Shown in pieces: positions 18,635 to 27,338 of a DNA stretch of 64,000 bases. Origin of the DNA: Phycisphaerae bacterium. GTDB lineage: Bacteria > Planctomycetota > Phycisphaerae > UBA1845. A program made the translations under genes and the position numbers. Numbering within the stretch: position 1 is the stretch's first letter; each line of letters opens with the position of its first letter. The notes beneath the pieces were generated by a model. It saw only the letters and a program-made list of their open reading frames with translations. It was not told the origin of the DNA and did no database searches. The stretch lies in contig JAJDDQ010000046.1 in NCBI GenBank assembly GCA_029260215.1, positions 19,839 to 83,838 on the forward strand, written 5' to 3'.

Positions 18635-19534
18635 GTGGCCAAACGCAGCAAAGTCGCAGCCGGGAAAAAGAGCGGATCGCCCAGGAAGCGGGCCGCCGCA
18701 AAGCCGGTTAGACGCGCCACCAGGAAGGCGAAAACCGGTCCAGCCAAGTCGGCCAAAGCCAAGGCGAAAAAGAAGGCGTCAGTCGCGCGCAAGCCAGCCG
18801 CCAAGAAGAAGGCTCCGGTCAAAAAGACCAAGCCCGCCGCTCGCAAAACGACAAAAAAAGTCGCCAAGACTATCGCGAAGAAGGTCAGGAGTCGCAAGCC
18901 TGTCGCGAAGAAGTCCGCACCGCGAAAAACGACAAGAGCAAAAGCAACCACTGCGCGGACCAGGAAAACAGTCGCCCCCCCCCCGAAAAAGAAGGTCGCC
19001 ACCAAAAAGGTCGCACCTAAGAAAGTACAAGCTCCCGCCGCAAAAAAGGCTCCGCGCAAACGGGCTACTCTGCCCACGCCCGAGCCTGAACCCACCGGCC
19101 CCATCACGGTCCAGTGGGGGACAAAAACCATTATTCTCGCAGATGAGAATAAAAAAGTTCCCAAAACGAAATTATCGAAGAAGGAATTACGCGAATTCGC
19201 AAAAATGTTGCACGACAAGCGTCGCGAGCTCATCGGCGACATGCAGCACATGAGCATCGAAGCCTCATCCGGACGCACGGGATCGACCGTGCCCCTGCAC
19301 ATGGCCGACGTCGGCAGCGACAATTGGGAGCAGGAATTCACCTTCGGCCTGATCGAAAATGAGCGATCGCTCATTCGCGAAATCGACGAAGCTCTTGAGC
19401 GTATCGAAAACAGAACCTACGGCATTTGTATCGCCACACACGAACCTATCGACAACGCAAGACTCCGCGCCAAACCGTGGGCCAAGTACTGCATCGAATA
19501 CGCCCGCCTGCGCGAGCTTGGACGCGTGCCATAA
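18635..19534 (+). CDS. Histone-H1-like/DksA-TraR fusion protein
   Basis: A 299-residue protein with two distinct parts. Residues 1-150 are almost only lysine, alanine, arginine, proline and threonine in AAKK, PAKK and KKA repeats, like the histone H1 C-terminal tail. Residues 175-299 are a DksA/TraR domain with a coiled coil (KLSKKELREFAKMLHDKRRELIGDM) and the zinc-finger region RTYGICIATHEPI and PWAKYCIEYARL. The usual four cysteines of the finger are reduced to two, with Thr and Tyr in the others. GTG start with GGAGGA four bases upstream. Probably a DNA-binding, RNA polymerase-directed regulator. First gene of an operon with lspA, ribD and others. Confidence 0.88.
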   Translation: MAKRSKVAAGKKSGSPRKRAAAKPVRRATRKAKTGPAKSAKAKAKKKASVARKPAAKKKAPVKKTKPAARKTTKKVAKTIAKKVRSRKPVAKKSAPRKTTRAKATTARTRKTVAPPPKKKVATKKVAPKKVQAPAAKKAPRKRATLPTPEPEPTGPITVQWGTKTIILADENKKVPKTKLSKKELREFAKMLHDKRRELIGDMQHMSIEASSGRTGSTVPLHMADVGSDNWEQEFTFGLIENERSLIREIDEALERIENRTYGICIATHEPIDNARLRAKPWAKYCIEYARLRELGRVP

Positions 19535-19544
19535 GCCACCAAAC

Positions 19545-20288
19545 ATGACCGAGTCCGCTTCACACAAAGCCGAGCAGCCGACGGAGGAACAATTCCGCTC
19601 GGCATTCTCCGACCCGATTGCCCATGTACGCCTTTGGGTAGTCGCCGTCGCGGCGCTCGCGCTCGATCTTTGGTCCAAAAGCTGGGCATTTGCCAATCTC
19701 GGACCATACGACGTGCGCGAAGTTGTTCCCAAGGTGTTCGAGTTTCGCCGCTCCGTGAACCCCGGCGCACTCTTCGGCATGGGCAAGGGGCTTGTCCCGC
19801 TGTTCATCGTCGCCTCGTTCGCCGCCCTCGGATTCGTCCTCTATCTGTTCGCGACCAGCAGCTACCGTCAAAAGTGGCTGCACCTGTCGCTCTCGCTCGT
19901 ATTGGCTGGCTCACTGGGCAATCTATACGACCGCAGTTTCATCATTGTGGACAAAGTGGTCCTGACCGACGGCAGCGACCGCGTCTGTCGCATCGTTGAA
20001 AACGACCCGGAAAAACCCTACATCATGATCGGCCACGCCCCCGACGGTGCGGACCGCATCATGCTCGATCGAGCGGAAATCGCCTCGATGTCGAGCGTCG
20101 GCGTTGTGCGGGATTTTATGAAAATCGTTCCCAAAATCGGCAAACGCGATATTTGGCCTTGGGTGTTCAACGTCGCCGATTCAGCCCTGGTAGTCGGCGT
20201 CGGTATGCTCATGCTGAATCTCTGGTCCGAGCGCCGCACCATCGCCCTGCGTGAGCGACGTGGCGAAACCTGCACGTCATCAGCGTGA
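19545..20288 (+). CDS. lspA: Signal peptidase II (lipoprotein signal peptidase) LspA
   Basis: A 247-residue inner-membrane aspartic protease that cleaves prolipoprotein signal peptides before the lipidated cysteine. Four membrane segments are visible. Hallmarks are VNPGALFGMG (72-80), GSLGNLYDR with the first catalytic Asp129, and FNVADSALVVG with the second Asp212. Normal LspA has the aspartates about 19 residues apart; here 83, because of a hydrophilic segment of about 60 residues (VDKVVLTDGSDRVCR to SSVG). It starts ten bases after the DksA-like gene and overlaps ribD by four. Several lipoproteins in the window are likely substrates. Confidence 0.92.
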   Translation: MTESASHKAEQPTEEQFRSAFSDPIAHVRLWVVAVAALALDLWSKSWAFANLGPYDVREVVPKVFEFRRSVNPGALFGMGKGLVPLFIVASFAALGFVLYLFATSSYRQKWLHLSLSLVLAGSLGNLYDRSFIIVDKVVLTDGSDRVCRIVENDPEKPYIMIGHAPDGADRIMLDRAEIASMSSVGVVRDFMKIVPKIGKRDIWPWVFNVADSALVVGVGMLMLNLWSERRTIALRERRGETCTSSA

Positions 20289-21397
20289 CCCACAAACCAT
20301 TCACATCGCAGGACAATGCATGGATGCGTAGGGCATTTACCCTGGCTCGTCGTGGCGAGGGACGCGTCGAACCCAACCCTATGGTCGGGTGCGTCATTGT
20401 GCGCGGCTCACGTATCGTCGGGGAGGGGTACCACCGTCGCTTTGGCAGTCACCACGCGGAGGTCTACGCGCTCCGAGCCGCCGGCCGCCGTGCCGCAGCA
20501 GCCACCGCATATGTGACGCTCGAACCCTGTGGCCACACCGGCAAAACACCGCCCTGCACCGACGCCCTCATCGCCGCGAAAGTCAAATACGTCGTCGCAG
20601 CCATGTCCGACCCCGCCCCCGAGGTGGCTGGCCGCGGGTTTAGAAAACTTCGAGCGGCTGGTATCGAGGTCCGCACCGGTTGTCTCAACGACGAAGCCCG
20701 CAGCTTGACTCGCCCCTATGTGACACGACTCAAGCTTCAGCGCCCGTACATCATCCTGAAATGGGCCCAAGCCCTCGACGGCTGGCTCAGCGCGCCTGAC
20801 GGCCAACGCCGACAGCTAACTGGTCAGGCAGCCGCCCGAATCGTCCACCGGCTCCGCGCCCGCGTCGATGCGATTATCGTCGGTGCCAGCACTGCCATCG
20901 TCGATAATCCCCTTCTCACCGCCCGCGACGTCCCCATCAAACGGATCGCCACCCGCGTTATTCTGGACTCGCGTCTGCGTATCCCCCCGACATTGAAACT
21001 GGTCCGCACGGCGGTTCAAGCTCCCACAATCGTATTCACGCAACGCAGCCGCGACGATCACGCGCGCGCAGCCCAGCTTTTGACCCAAAGAGGCGTCGAA
21101 ATCCTGCCGTGTAAGTCAAGAAACCAGCGTATCGACCTGCGAGACGCTCTGCACCAGCTTTATCAGCGCGGCATGAGTAACGTTTTGGTCGAAGCAGGCC
21201 CGACCCTCGCCACCGCATTTCTCGCTGCCGACCTGGCCGATGAGGTCATGTGTTTTGTCGCCCCCGAAGCTTTGGGCCGGGAGGCGAAATCCGTACGTTT
21301 TCCCGCTCGATTCGCCGAGCGATTCGATATTTCGCACCATTCCGCCGACTCCGACGCGCTTTTCCACGCCGTCCGCCGATCCCCGGTCAGAACTTGA
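20285..21397 (+). CDS. ribD: Bifunctional riboflavin deaminase/reductase RibD
   Basis: A 370-residue enzyme of riboflavin synthesis acting on the pyrimidine product of GTP cyclohydrolase II, first as deaminase then as NADPH-dependent reductase. The deaminase zinc site is HAE (57-59) with PCGHTGKTPPC (Cys82 and Cys91). The C-terminal reductase (about 150-370) has the conserved LKWAQALDGWLS and VDAIIVGASTAIVDNPLL segments. The GTG start overlaps the lspA stop codon by four bases (GTGA), so the two are translationally coupled. Full length for the family. Confidence 0.95.
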   Translation: MTHKPFTSQDNAWMRRAFTLARRGEGRVEPNPMVGCVIVRGSRIVGEGYHRRFGSHHAEVYALRAAGRRAAAATAYVTLEPCGHTGKTPPCTDALIAAKVKYVVAAMSDPAPEVAGRGFRKLRAAGIEVRTGCLNDEARSLTRPYVTRLKLQRPYIILKWAQALDGWLSAPDGQRRQLTGQAAARIVHRLRARVDAIIVGASTAIVDNPLLTARDVPIKRIATRVILDSRLRIPPTLKLVRTAVQAPTIVFTQRSRDDHARAAQLLTQRGVEILPCKSRNQRIDLRDALHQLYQRGMSNVLVEAGPTLATAFLAADLADEVMCFVAPEALGREAKSVRFPARFAERFDISHHSADSDALFHAVRRSPVRT

Positions 21398-21454
21398 CAC
21401 ACGCAGCCAGCAGCCTCAAAATTAGCGTTTGCGACGCGGGCTAGGACATTGAGG

Positions 21455-22573
21455 GTGAGGTCTGCAAGCATTTCTAAAATAGACGGTGCCGAGGACAATA
21501 TCGCCGCAGCCGTCAGGCACCTTGACGACGGCGACCTCGTCGTTCTGCCCACGGAAACCGTGTACGGCGTCGCGGCGCGGGCCGATCTGGCGTCCGCTCG
21601 CGCTAAACTGGCGGAAATCAAGGACAGGCCGACCGGGAAGCCCTTTACGGTTCATATAGGGCATAAGGACCAGGTCGCGCGTTACGTCACCGAACTCGGC
21701 GGTGTCGCTAGGCGTCTGATAGAAAAGGCTTGGCCTGGACCGATGACCCTTGTGTTGCAGCAACCGAAACCGGCTGACGCGCCGGCAGCGGCGGACATGG
21801 ATGAAGCCGGCATCGCAGCCATGTACCATGAGGGAACCATCGGTCTGCGATTGCCCGATGACGACGTCACCGCCGAGATTCTTCAGCGTGTCGGCGGGCC
21901 TGTCGTGATGGCCAGCGCCAACCGCGCCGGCCAACCGCCGCCCGGCGACTACCGATCCGCGATGGCCGCTCTGGGGCGTTCGGTTGCCTTCGGAGTCGAT
22001 GGCGGGCCGACGCGTTACAACAAAGCCTCAACCGTGGTGGGCATCGAAGGCGGCAAATTCCGCGTGCTCCGCGAAGGCGTTTTTGATGAGAGAATGATCC
22101 GCGACATGGCCAACCGAAACATACTTTTCGTTTGCTCCGGAAACACCTGCCGAAGCCCGATGGCCAAAGCGCTTGCGGAAAGGCTCGTCTCCGAGAAGCT
22201 GGGCTGCCAGCCGCAGGACCTCCCCGACTACAGTCTTCAGGTCAGCTCCGCAGGCGCGTCCGCATTCCCCGGTTCGCCCGCTTCCCCGAACGCGGTCAAG
22301 GTGCTGGCCGACCGCGATATCGACATGGCAGACCATCGCTCCCAGCCGTTGACCCTCGACCTCACGCGTAAAGCGAACCACATTTTCACCATGACTGCCG
22401 CCCACCGGGCAGCCGTCCTGTCCATCGACCCGACAGCCGAGGACCGGGTAACATGCTTGTCGCCCGATGGCGACATCGAAGACCCCTTCGGCGGCGACGT
22501 GGAGGATTATGCCCGCTGCGCCGAACGCATCGAAACCGCGCTCAGAAAACGCCTCCAGGAGATCGAACTGTGA
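21455..22573 (+). CDS. Sua5/YrdC-type threonylcarbamoyl-AMP synthase fused to low-molecular-weight protein tyrosine phosphatase
   Basis: A 372-residue fusion. The N-terminal half (about 1-215) is a YrdC-like domain with LVVLPTETVYGVAARAD and the KDRPTGKPFTVHI block that binds ATP and threonine; this step makes threonylcarbamoyl-AMP for t6A tRNA modification. The C-terminal half (about 220-372) begins ILFVCSGNTCRSPMA with nucleophile Cys227 in the CX5R loop, and has the acid aspartate in DIEDPF near 343. I use GTG at 21455 because AGGA lies eight bases before it; a TTG at 21449 is the alternative. It overlaps rpiB by four bases. Whether both activities serve one role is unknown. Confidence 0.9.
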   Translation: MRSASISKIDGAEDNIAAAVRHLDDGDLVVLPTETVYGVAARADLASARAKLAEIKDRPTGKPFTVHIGHKDQVARYVTELGGVARRLIEKAWPGPMTLVLQQPKPADAPAAADMDEAGIAAMYHEGTIGLRLPDDDVTAEILQRVGGPVVMASANRAGQPPPGDYRSAMAALGRSVAFGVDGGPTRYNKASTVVGIEGGKFRVLREGVFDERMIRDMANRNILFVCSGNTCRSPMAKALAERLVSEKLGCQPQDLPDYSLQVSSAGASAFPGSPASPNAVKVLADRDIDMADHRSQPLTLDLTRKANHIFTMTAAHRAAVLSIDPTAEDRVTCLSPDGDIEDPFGGDVEDYARCAERIETALRKRLQEIEL

Positions 22574-23022
22574 AAGTCGCCGTCGCCTCGGACCATCGCG
22601 GATTCAACGCCAAAGACAAGATCGTCGCATTCCTCGCCAAAGAAGGCCATGAGGTCGACGACCACGGCTGCAAAGCGGAGGACAGTTGCGACTACCCCGA
22701 CCACGCATTCACCGCGGCTGAAGCCGTCGCCAAGGGAGACGTGGACTACGGCATACTCTTCTGCGGCACGGGAATCGGCATGTCCATCACAGCCAACAAA
22801 GTCAAAGGCATCCGTGCCGCGCTCTGTCATGATGAACTGACGGCTGAACTGTCGCGACGTCACAATGAATCCAACGTCCTCTGTCTCCCGGCTGACCTCG
22901 TAGGCGACGCTCTCATGAAACGCATCATTGAGACCTGGCTTAAGACGGAATTCGAAGCGGGCAGACACAAACGCCGAGTCGACAAAATCTCCCGCTACGA
23001 ATCAGACGGCCACGCCTCGTAA
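22570..23022 (+). CDS. rpiB: Ribose-5-phosphate isomerase B
   Basis: A 150-residue RpiB/LacAB-type isomerase interconverting ribose 5-phosphate and ribulose 5-phosphate in the pentose phosphate pathway. Typical signatures are VAVASDHRGFNAK at the start, YPDHA, and the active-site cysteine in FCGTGIGMSITANK. The GTG start overlaps the stop codon of the preceding fusion gene (GTGA). Last gene of the operon that starts with the DksA-like protein. Length and motifs are intact. Confidence 0.95.
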   Translation: MKVAVASDHRGFNAKDKIVAFLAKEGHEVDDHGCKAEDSCDYPDHAFTAAEAVAKGDVDYGILFCGTGIGMSITANKVKGIRAALCHDELTAELSRRHNESNVLCLPADLVGDALMKRIIETWLKTEFEAGRHKRRVDKISRYESDGHAS

Positions 23023-23088
23023 ACCGGGCCAGTGCGAGTTCGCCAAGACGAACCATGACGCCAACAACCGCGTTGTCGCCTTATCCGT

Positions 23089-23691
23089 TCACGACTGCGT
23101 CCCTCTCGCCAAAGCGCCTCGCGAAGCGTACAGGAGCAGCATCGCTGAAAAAGGCCACAAGATCATTCCCACTACCCCGAGGCTCCCGCACATTGTACCG
23201 GTCTGTCGCGATTGGCTCGAACTCACCAGTTCCACCTGGGTGCATCCCAATACGGGTGGCAATGCGCAGTGCAGTGTGGCACGGTCTACCGGCGCAGTCG
23301 GTAGGCCGTGGGAGTTGCGGATATCCACGGCCTGGCTGCGCCAGACCGTGCCACCCAGAATGGGATGCACCCGTTCCACCTGCGAAGCCGTTTCCTGCTC
23401 ATCATCTTCCCCTGTAAACGATTCGCCTGAATCAAACCCCCCGGAATCCGGGTCGTCCGGTTGGGTGGATTCATGCTGCGTCGGATCGTCCGGCGTAACC
23501 AATGGGACGCCGTTGGCTCCGAAATCATCGAACTGATCGCAGGCATCGCCGATTTCGTCATTGTCTGCATCAGTTTGACTGACATTGCTGATTTCCGGGC
23601 AATTGTCCGCATGGGCGCAGTACCCACCCTCGTCGCCATCATCCTCGGCATCGAACGGGCATTCGTCGCAGGCGTCTCCTGCCAGGCCTAG
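23089..23691 (-). pseudogene. C-terminal remnant of a thrombospondin-3-type surface protein
   Basis: The minus strand is open from at least 23690 to the stop at 23089 and reads as the end of a large calcium-binding secreted protein: GDACDECPFDAEDDGDEGG and DADNDEIGDACDQF are thrombospondin type-3 repeats, followed by an acidic linker. The last 35 residues (CGSLGVVGMILWPFSAMLLLYASR) form a cysteine-glycine motif, a membrane helix and an arginine, like C-terminal surface-sorting tails. The 5' part is missing: an IS66 end abuts it near 23702. A 134-bp palindromic repeat B sits inside the frame at 23239-23372 without breaking it. No start codon is available, so I call it a decapitated gene. Confidence 0.7.
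23239..23372. repeat. Palindromic repeat B, copy 2, with 10-bp target duplication
   Basis: Outer arms GGGTGCATCCCAATAC... (from 23239) and ...GAATGGGATGCACCC (to 23372) pair imperfectly over about 24 bases; inside are CACGGTCTACCG/CGGTAGGCCGTG and CACGGCCTGGC/GCCAGACCGTG stems. Perfect direct repeats GTTCCACCTG flank it at 23229-23238 and 23373-23382. Insert plus one duplication is 144 bases, 48 codons, so the surface-protein frame on the minus strand is kept. Confidence 0.85.
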
Positions 23692-23701
23692 CAGTCTGTC
23701 G

Positions 23702-24058
23702 GTAAGCGCCCGACAAACGACAGGCGGCGATATTTGTTGGCGGGGGCAGGGCGGCTATGCGGCTGGCTGGGCGTGGTGGTGATTGGGCGTGCCCGCGCCG
23801 AAGCGCTGTTTCCATCGACGGGGCGCGATCTCGTGGATGCAATCGGCGGGATGGGCGTGAATCCGGGTGAGAACGTCTCGGAGATACGCGAACGAATCCA
23901 CGCCGGCGAGCTTGCAGGAGACCACGATGCTGAACAAGATGGCCGCGTTCTCGGTGCCAGTCTCACTGCCGGCGAACATCCAATCCTTGCGGCCAATGAC
24001 CATCTGTTTGATCTAACGCTCCGAATGGTTGTTGTCGATCGAGAGGTAAGGAGTCGCG
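23702..24058 (-). mobile_element. IS66-family element, C-terminal transposase fragment
   Basis: Read on the minus strand the segment gives PYLSIDNNHSER, a TAG stop, then IKQMVIGRKDWMFAGSETG and SFAYLRDVLTRIHAHPAD. These match the end of IS66 TnpC, where IDNNxxER, GRKNWLFAGS and AYLRDVL are hallmarks. The element end GTAAGCGCCCGAC starts at 23702; IS66 elements characteristically end in GTAA. The 5' half is gone and there is an internal stop near 24010, so it cannot make transposase. It abuts the truncated surface-protein gene on one side and an ISAzo13-like fragment on the other. Confidence 0.8.
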
Positions 24059-24103
24059 CAAAATAAGTTAAATGATTCTGCATGACTTATCCAATAAAGA
24101 GGT

Positions 24104-24733
24104 ATGCCGGATTCCACCGTAGTGCAATGGGTCAGGGAGAAATACCTTTCGTTGTCGGAGGTGCTGAATGAGCGTTCCCGGCGTGTGTGGGCAGCCACTG
24201 AGGCACGCTCGCTGGGCCGCGGGGGTATTGCGGCGGTGGTGGCGGCCACGGGAATGTCGTCTGCGACGGTACACAAGGGGATCCGCGAAGTAGAAGCTGC
24301 GGCTGCGGGCGAGGACGTCTTCTCGACTCCGCGTATTCGGAGCAAGGGCGGCGGCCGCAAACGTGCCCGTGACAGTCAATCGGGAGTAATCGAGGCATTG
24401 GATTTGCTTGTGGAACCAACGGCACGTGGCGATCCGGAATTTGCACTGCGTTGGACATGCAAGAGCACGTACAATCTGGCGGCGGCGTTGCAGCATCAGG
24501 GTTTTCAGGTCGGCCCGCGAACCGTGGCGCGAGAACTGAAAGAGCAGGAGTTCCATCTGCAGGGGAATCGAAAGACGCGCGAGGGCAACACCCACCCCGA
24601 CCGTGACGCCCAGTTTCACTACATCAACGAACAGGTTCTTCGTTTTCAGCGCCGCGGCCAGCCTGTGGTCTCGGTGGACACGAAGAAGAAAGAGCTTGTG
24701 GGCCAGTACAAATTATTTTTGCGCGAATCCTAA
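24104..24733 (+). pseudogene. ISAzo13-like transposase, truncated
   Basis: A 209-residue open frame whose first 200 residues match the N-terminal half of ISAzo13-family transposases: VREKYLSLSEVLNERSRR, ARSLGRGGIAAVVAATGMS, RWTCKSTYNLAAALQHQG, LQGNRKTREGNTHPDRDAQF, and the first DDE aspartate in VSVDTKKKELVG. After LVG the match ends and the frame stops seven codons later, so the rest of the catalytic domain is missing. The upstream 45 bases are AT-richer than the surroundings and may be the left end. No inverted repeat end was found downstream. Confidence 0.8.
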
Positions 24734-24864
24734 ACGGCAAGCCACGGTCGCGCTCGCTGAATCTTTCGGGGTTGACCGGTATTTTGTTGCGCGTGGGGTG
24801 GAGGGTAATTCGCACTGGTTCGGGTAATTGCGAGCGCGGGTGTAAATTGCGGTTGTTGTGGGGC

Positions 24865-24896
24865 ACCGCTTCCTTACGGGCGCGGCTCTGTTTGTC
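24865..24896 (-). repeat. Repeat C, copy 1 (degenerate)
   Basis: CTTCCTTACGGGCGCGGCTC with flanking TGTTTGTC resembles copies at 31513-31543 and 35749-35782 (core CTCACGGTCGCGGCTCTG). It sits in the 250-base gap between the ISAzo13-like remnant and the GldG-like gene; nothing else is recognisable there. Confidence 0.5.
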
Positions 24897-24983
24897 TGTT
24901 CGTGTCGAACGATTGGCCCGGAGTATTGTTCATCCCCCCGTTGCGGATAGACTGCTTGCAATACGTAGGGGCTGTCAGACTGT

Positions 24984-27329
24984 ATGAAAGGAATTGGGCC
25001 GGTATTGCTTACGCTGTTGTTTGCCTCCGTCGGACGGGCGGTGGTCATCGGGGATTTTGTGCGCGTTGGCTACCCATCGGTCGGCGGACAGGCTGAGGGA
25101 CGCGACCTGATTCGCAACGGTGCGTGGGTGCCGATCGTCGTGGACCTGAGCGTGCAAGGTGAAGCCTCCTTCGACGGTTGGATTCGCGCAGCTCAGCCCG
25201 ACAAGGACGGCGACCTGTGCTACGACATGCAGCGTGTGCAACTCATGCCCGACGCCGGCGTTCGTCAATACACGCTTTATGTGCCCGCCAACGTCGTCGG
25301 CCACAGTGCCCGGGCGATCAGCGTCACGCTGCTCGACGATCAAGGCGGTCTGGCTGACCTCGAATCGCGCGGCGAGCGTGTTAAGGAACTGATCCCGAAT
25401 CTACCGCCCGAAACGCTCACGGCCAACGATTACCTGATACTCTCGCTGTCCAAAACCGCGACGGGGGCTGTGTCGAAATTGCGGAGCCTGGAACTGGCGG
25501 ATTTATTCGCCAAAACGATGCACGTGTCTCATCTGTCGCCTTCGGACGTTCCATCGCAATGGATCGGTCTGGAAATCGTGGACGCGATTGTTTGGGACGA
25601 TGCGGACCCGTCGGACCTGACGGCTGCCCAACTGAACGCCCTGCTCGACTGGACGCGAAACGGCGGCATGCTGGTGGTGGCAGCCGGCAGGACATCCGAC
25701 ACGCTGGCGGGCGCGCCGGAATTACGCGACGCCCTTCCCGCCACGGTCGGCCCGGTGTATTTGCGCTCACGCTTTCCCATCCTTCGTCGGAATCTGCTGG
25801 GCATCGATAACGAAAAAGGTCTGGACTACAAGAAGCCGGTCACGGCCGCGCAATGCAGCGTCAAACCCGATGCCGACATCGTGCTCACCGAGAAGGCGCA
25901 CGAAGATCAGCCGGCGATCGATCTCATCACACGACGACGCCTCGATCGCGGGCGTATCGTCTTCGTCGCTGCCTCCATACGCGACCTCTTTCAGGATGGC
26001 GGACAAGCCGAAAAATTCTTCAAGCGAACGCTCGAGCTTCGCCAGCCGAAGGTGACGGTCAGCTCGGGGATGTCGGAACCGCTCCTCAAGCACATCGATG
26101 GGTGGATCGGCTTTTCACAGGTGGGTGCGCTCTATCTTGGGACGGCGATGGTGGCTGCGTTTTTGTATGCGTCGGTGGCGACGTTCGGCGCTTGGCACTT
26201 TCTGGGCCGGCGCGTTTGGCGGAGGCACAGTTGGACCGTGTTCGCCGCGACGGCCATTGTTTTCAACATTTTGACGGTCATGGGTGTGCAGATCGTTCGG
26301 GGCGGCATAGGCCAACGATTGATTCAACTGGCTGTCATCGACGGGACCGCCGGCGAGTCGCGCGGGCTTGCGACCGCGTATTTCGGACTCAAGACGAGTT
26401 TGTTCGATGTATTCAACGTCTGGTCGCCGCCGGACTACCCGCAGGTGATCTCGCCGACGGCCACGTCGTGCGCACTGAGGCCGTTCGCCGCGCCGTCGGA
26501 CATGATTTCCGAATCCACGTTCATCAACCCGAAGCGCTACAAGCTCGCACCCTCGCGTGCGGAACTGATCGACGTGCCGATTCGCGGTACGGTGAAACAA
26601 TTTGAAGCCCGCTGGTCCGGCTCGCTGAACGGTCGTTTGGAGGCTGACCTGTCCATAGAGACTGACCCGGAGCAGAAATACGACGTGCGCATCACGCAGG
26701 GCAGCACGATCACGAATCGGCTGGGCGTCGATTTTGAACGGGCGTTCCTCGTCTACACGACGCAGGATGTATTCGTGGGCCGTGGTTCAAACGACAACTT
26801 CAACCGGGCAGCGTTCACCTATTTCTTCGAGCTTCCGCCTATCGACGACGGACAGACCATATTGCCCCGCCGGTGGTTGTATCGTGATGCGACTGGCAGC
26901 CCGCTTTCGTTCGATGTTTGGAACCGAAGCGCGGACCTTGACGTGCGTATGAAAGGTTGGGGCGCGTCGTTTGGAACCTTCGGTGCGATCGGAAGCGGCG
27001 ACACGGGGCGTTTCGAAAACCATGAGAAGGCGATACTCCTGGCCACGTTCTTTTCGGAATACGCACCCAAGGACGGCACGAATGTGTTGACGCCGACGCT
27101 CATGACCGACGGCCTGCGTCAACTGGATATCAGCCACTTCCTCGACAAGGGGAACGCTCTGCTGATCGGTTTCGCGCGTGAACCCGGGCCGATCCACCTT
27201 TGCACCGGCGACGGCGAAGAGTACGACGCGACGGTGCCGAGCGAGACGCTCACCATCTACCGCATTCAGATTCCTTTGACTCGAAATCAGGCACCGCCCG
27301 CGACGTCAGGCCGTGGGCAGGATTCATAG
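24984..27329 (+). CDS. GldG-type membrane protein of an ABC exporter module
   Basis: A 781-residue protein with a signal peptide (1-19), a large extracytoplasmic part that contains a glutamine-amidotransferase-like (DUF4350-type) segment near 190-290 (DAIVWDDADPSDLTAAQLNALLDWTRNGGMLVVAAG), then membrane helices around 378-402 and 412-438, and a long C-terminal extracytoplasmic domain. The ABC ATPase at 27339 starts nine bases downstream and a permease follows, an arrangement seen with GldG-like partners of gliding-type ABC transporters. That association, rather than a diagnostic motif, is the basis for the call. Confidence 0.65.
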   Translation: MKGIGPVLLTLLFASVGRAVVIGDFVRVGYPSVGGQAEGRDLIRNGAWVPIVVDLSVQGEASFDGWIRAAQPDKDGDLCYDMQRVQLMPDAGVRQYTLYVPANVVGHSARAISVTLLDDQGGLADLESRGERVKELIPNLPPETLTANDYLILSLSKTATGAVSKLRSLELADLFAKTMHVSHLSPSDVPSQWIGLEIVDAIVWDDADPSDLTAAQLNALLDWTRNGGMLVVAAGRTSDTLAGAPELRDALPATVGPVYLRSRFPILRRNLLGIDNEKGLDYKKPVTAAQCSVKPDADIVLTEKAHEDQPAIDLITRRRLDRGRIVFVAASIRDLFQDGGQAEKFFKRTLELRQPKVTVSSGMSEPLLKHIDGWIGFSQVGALYLGTAMVAAFLYASVATFGAWHFLGRRVWRRHSWTVFAATAIVFNILTVMGVQIVRGGIGQRLIQLAVIDGTAGESRGLATAYFGLKTSLFDVFNVWSPPDYPQVISPTATSCALRPFAAPSDMISESTFINPKRYKLAPSRAELIDVPIRGTVKQFEARWSGSLNGRLEADLSIETDPEQKYDVRITQGSTITNRLGVDFERAFLVYTTQDVFVGRGSNDNFNRAAFTYFFELPPIDDGQTILPRRWLYRDATGSPLSFDVWNRSADLDVRMKGWGASFGTFGAIGSGDTGRFENHEKAILLATFFSEYAPKDGTNVLTPTLMTDGLRQLDISHFLDKGNALLIGFAREPGPIHLCTGDGEEYDATVPSETLTIYRIQIPLTRNQAPPATSGRGQDS

Positions 27330-27338
27330 AGATATTAC

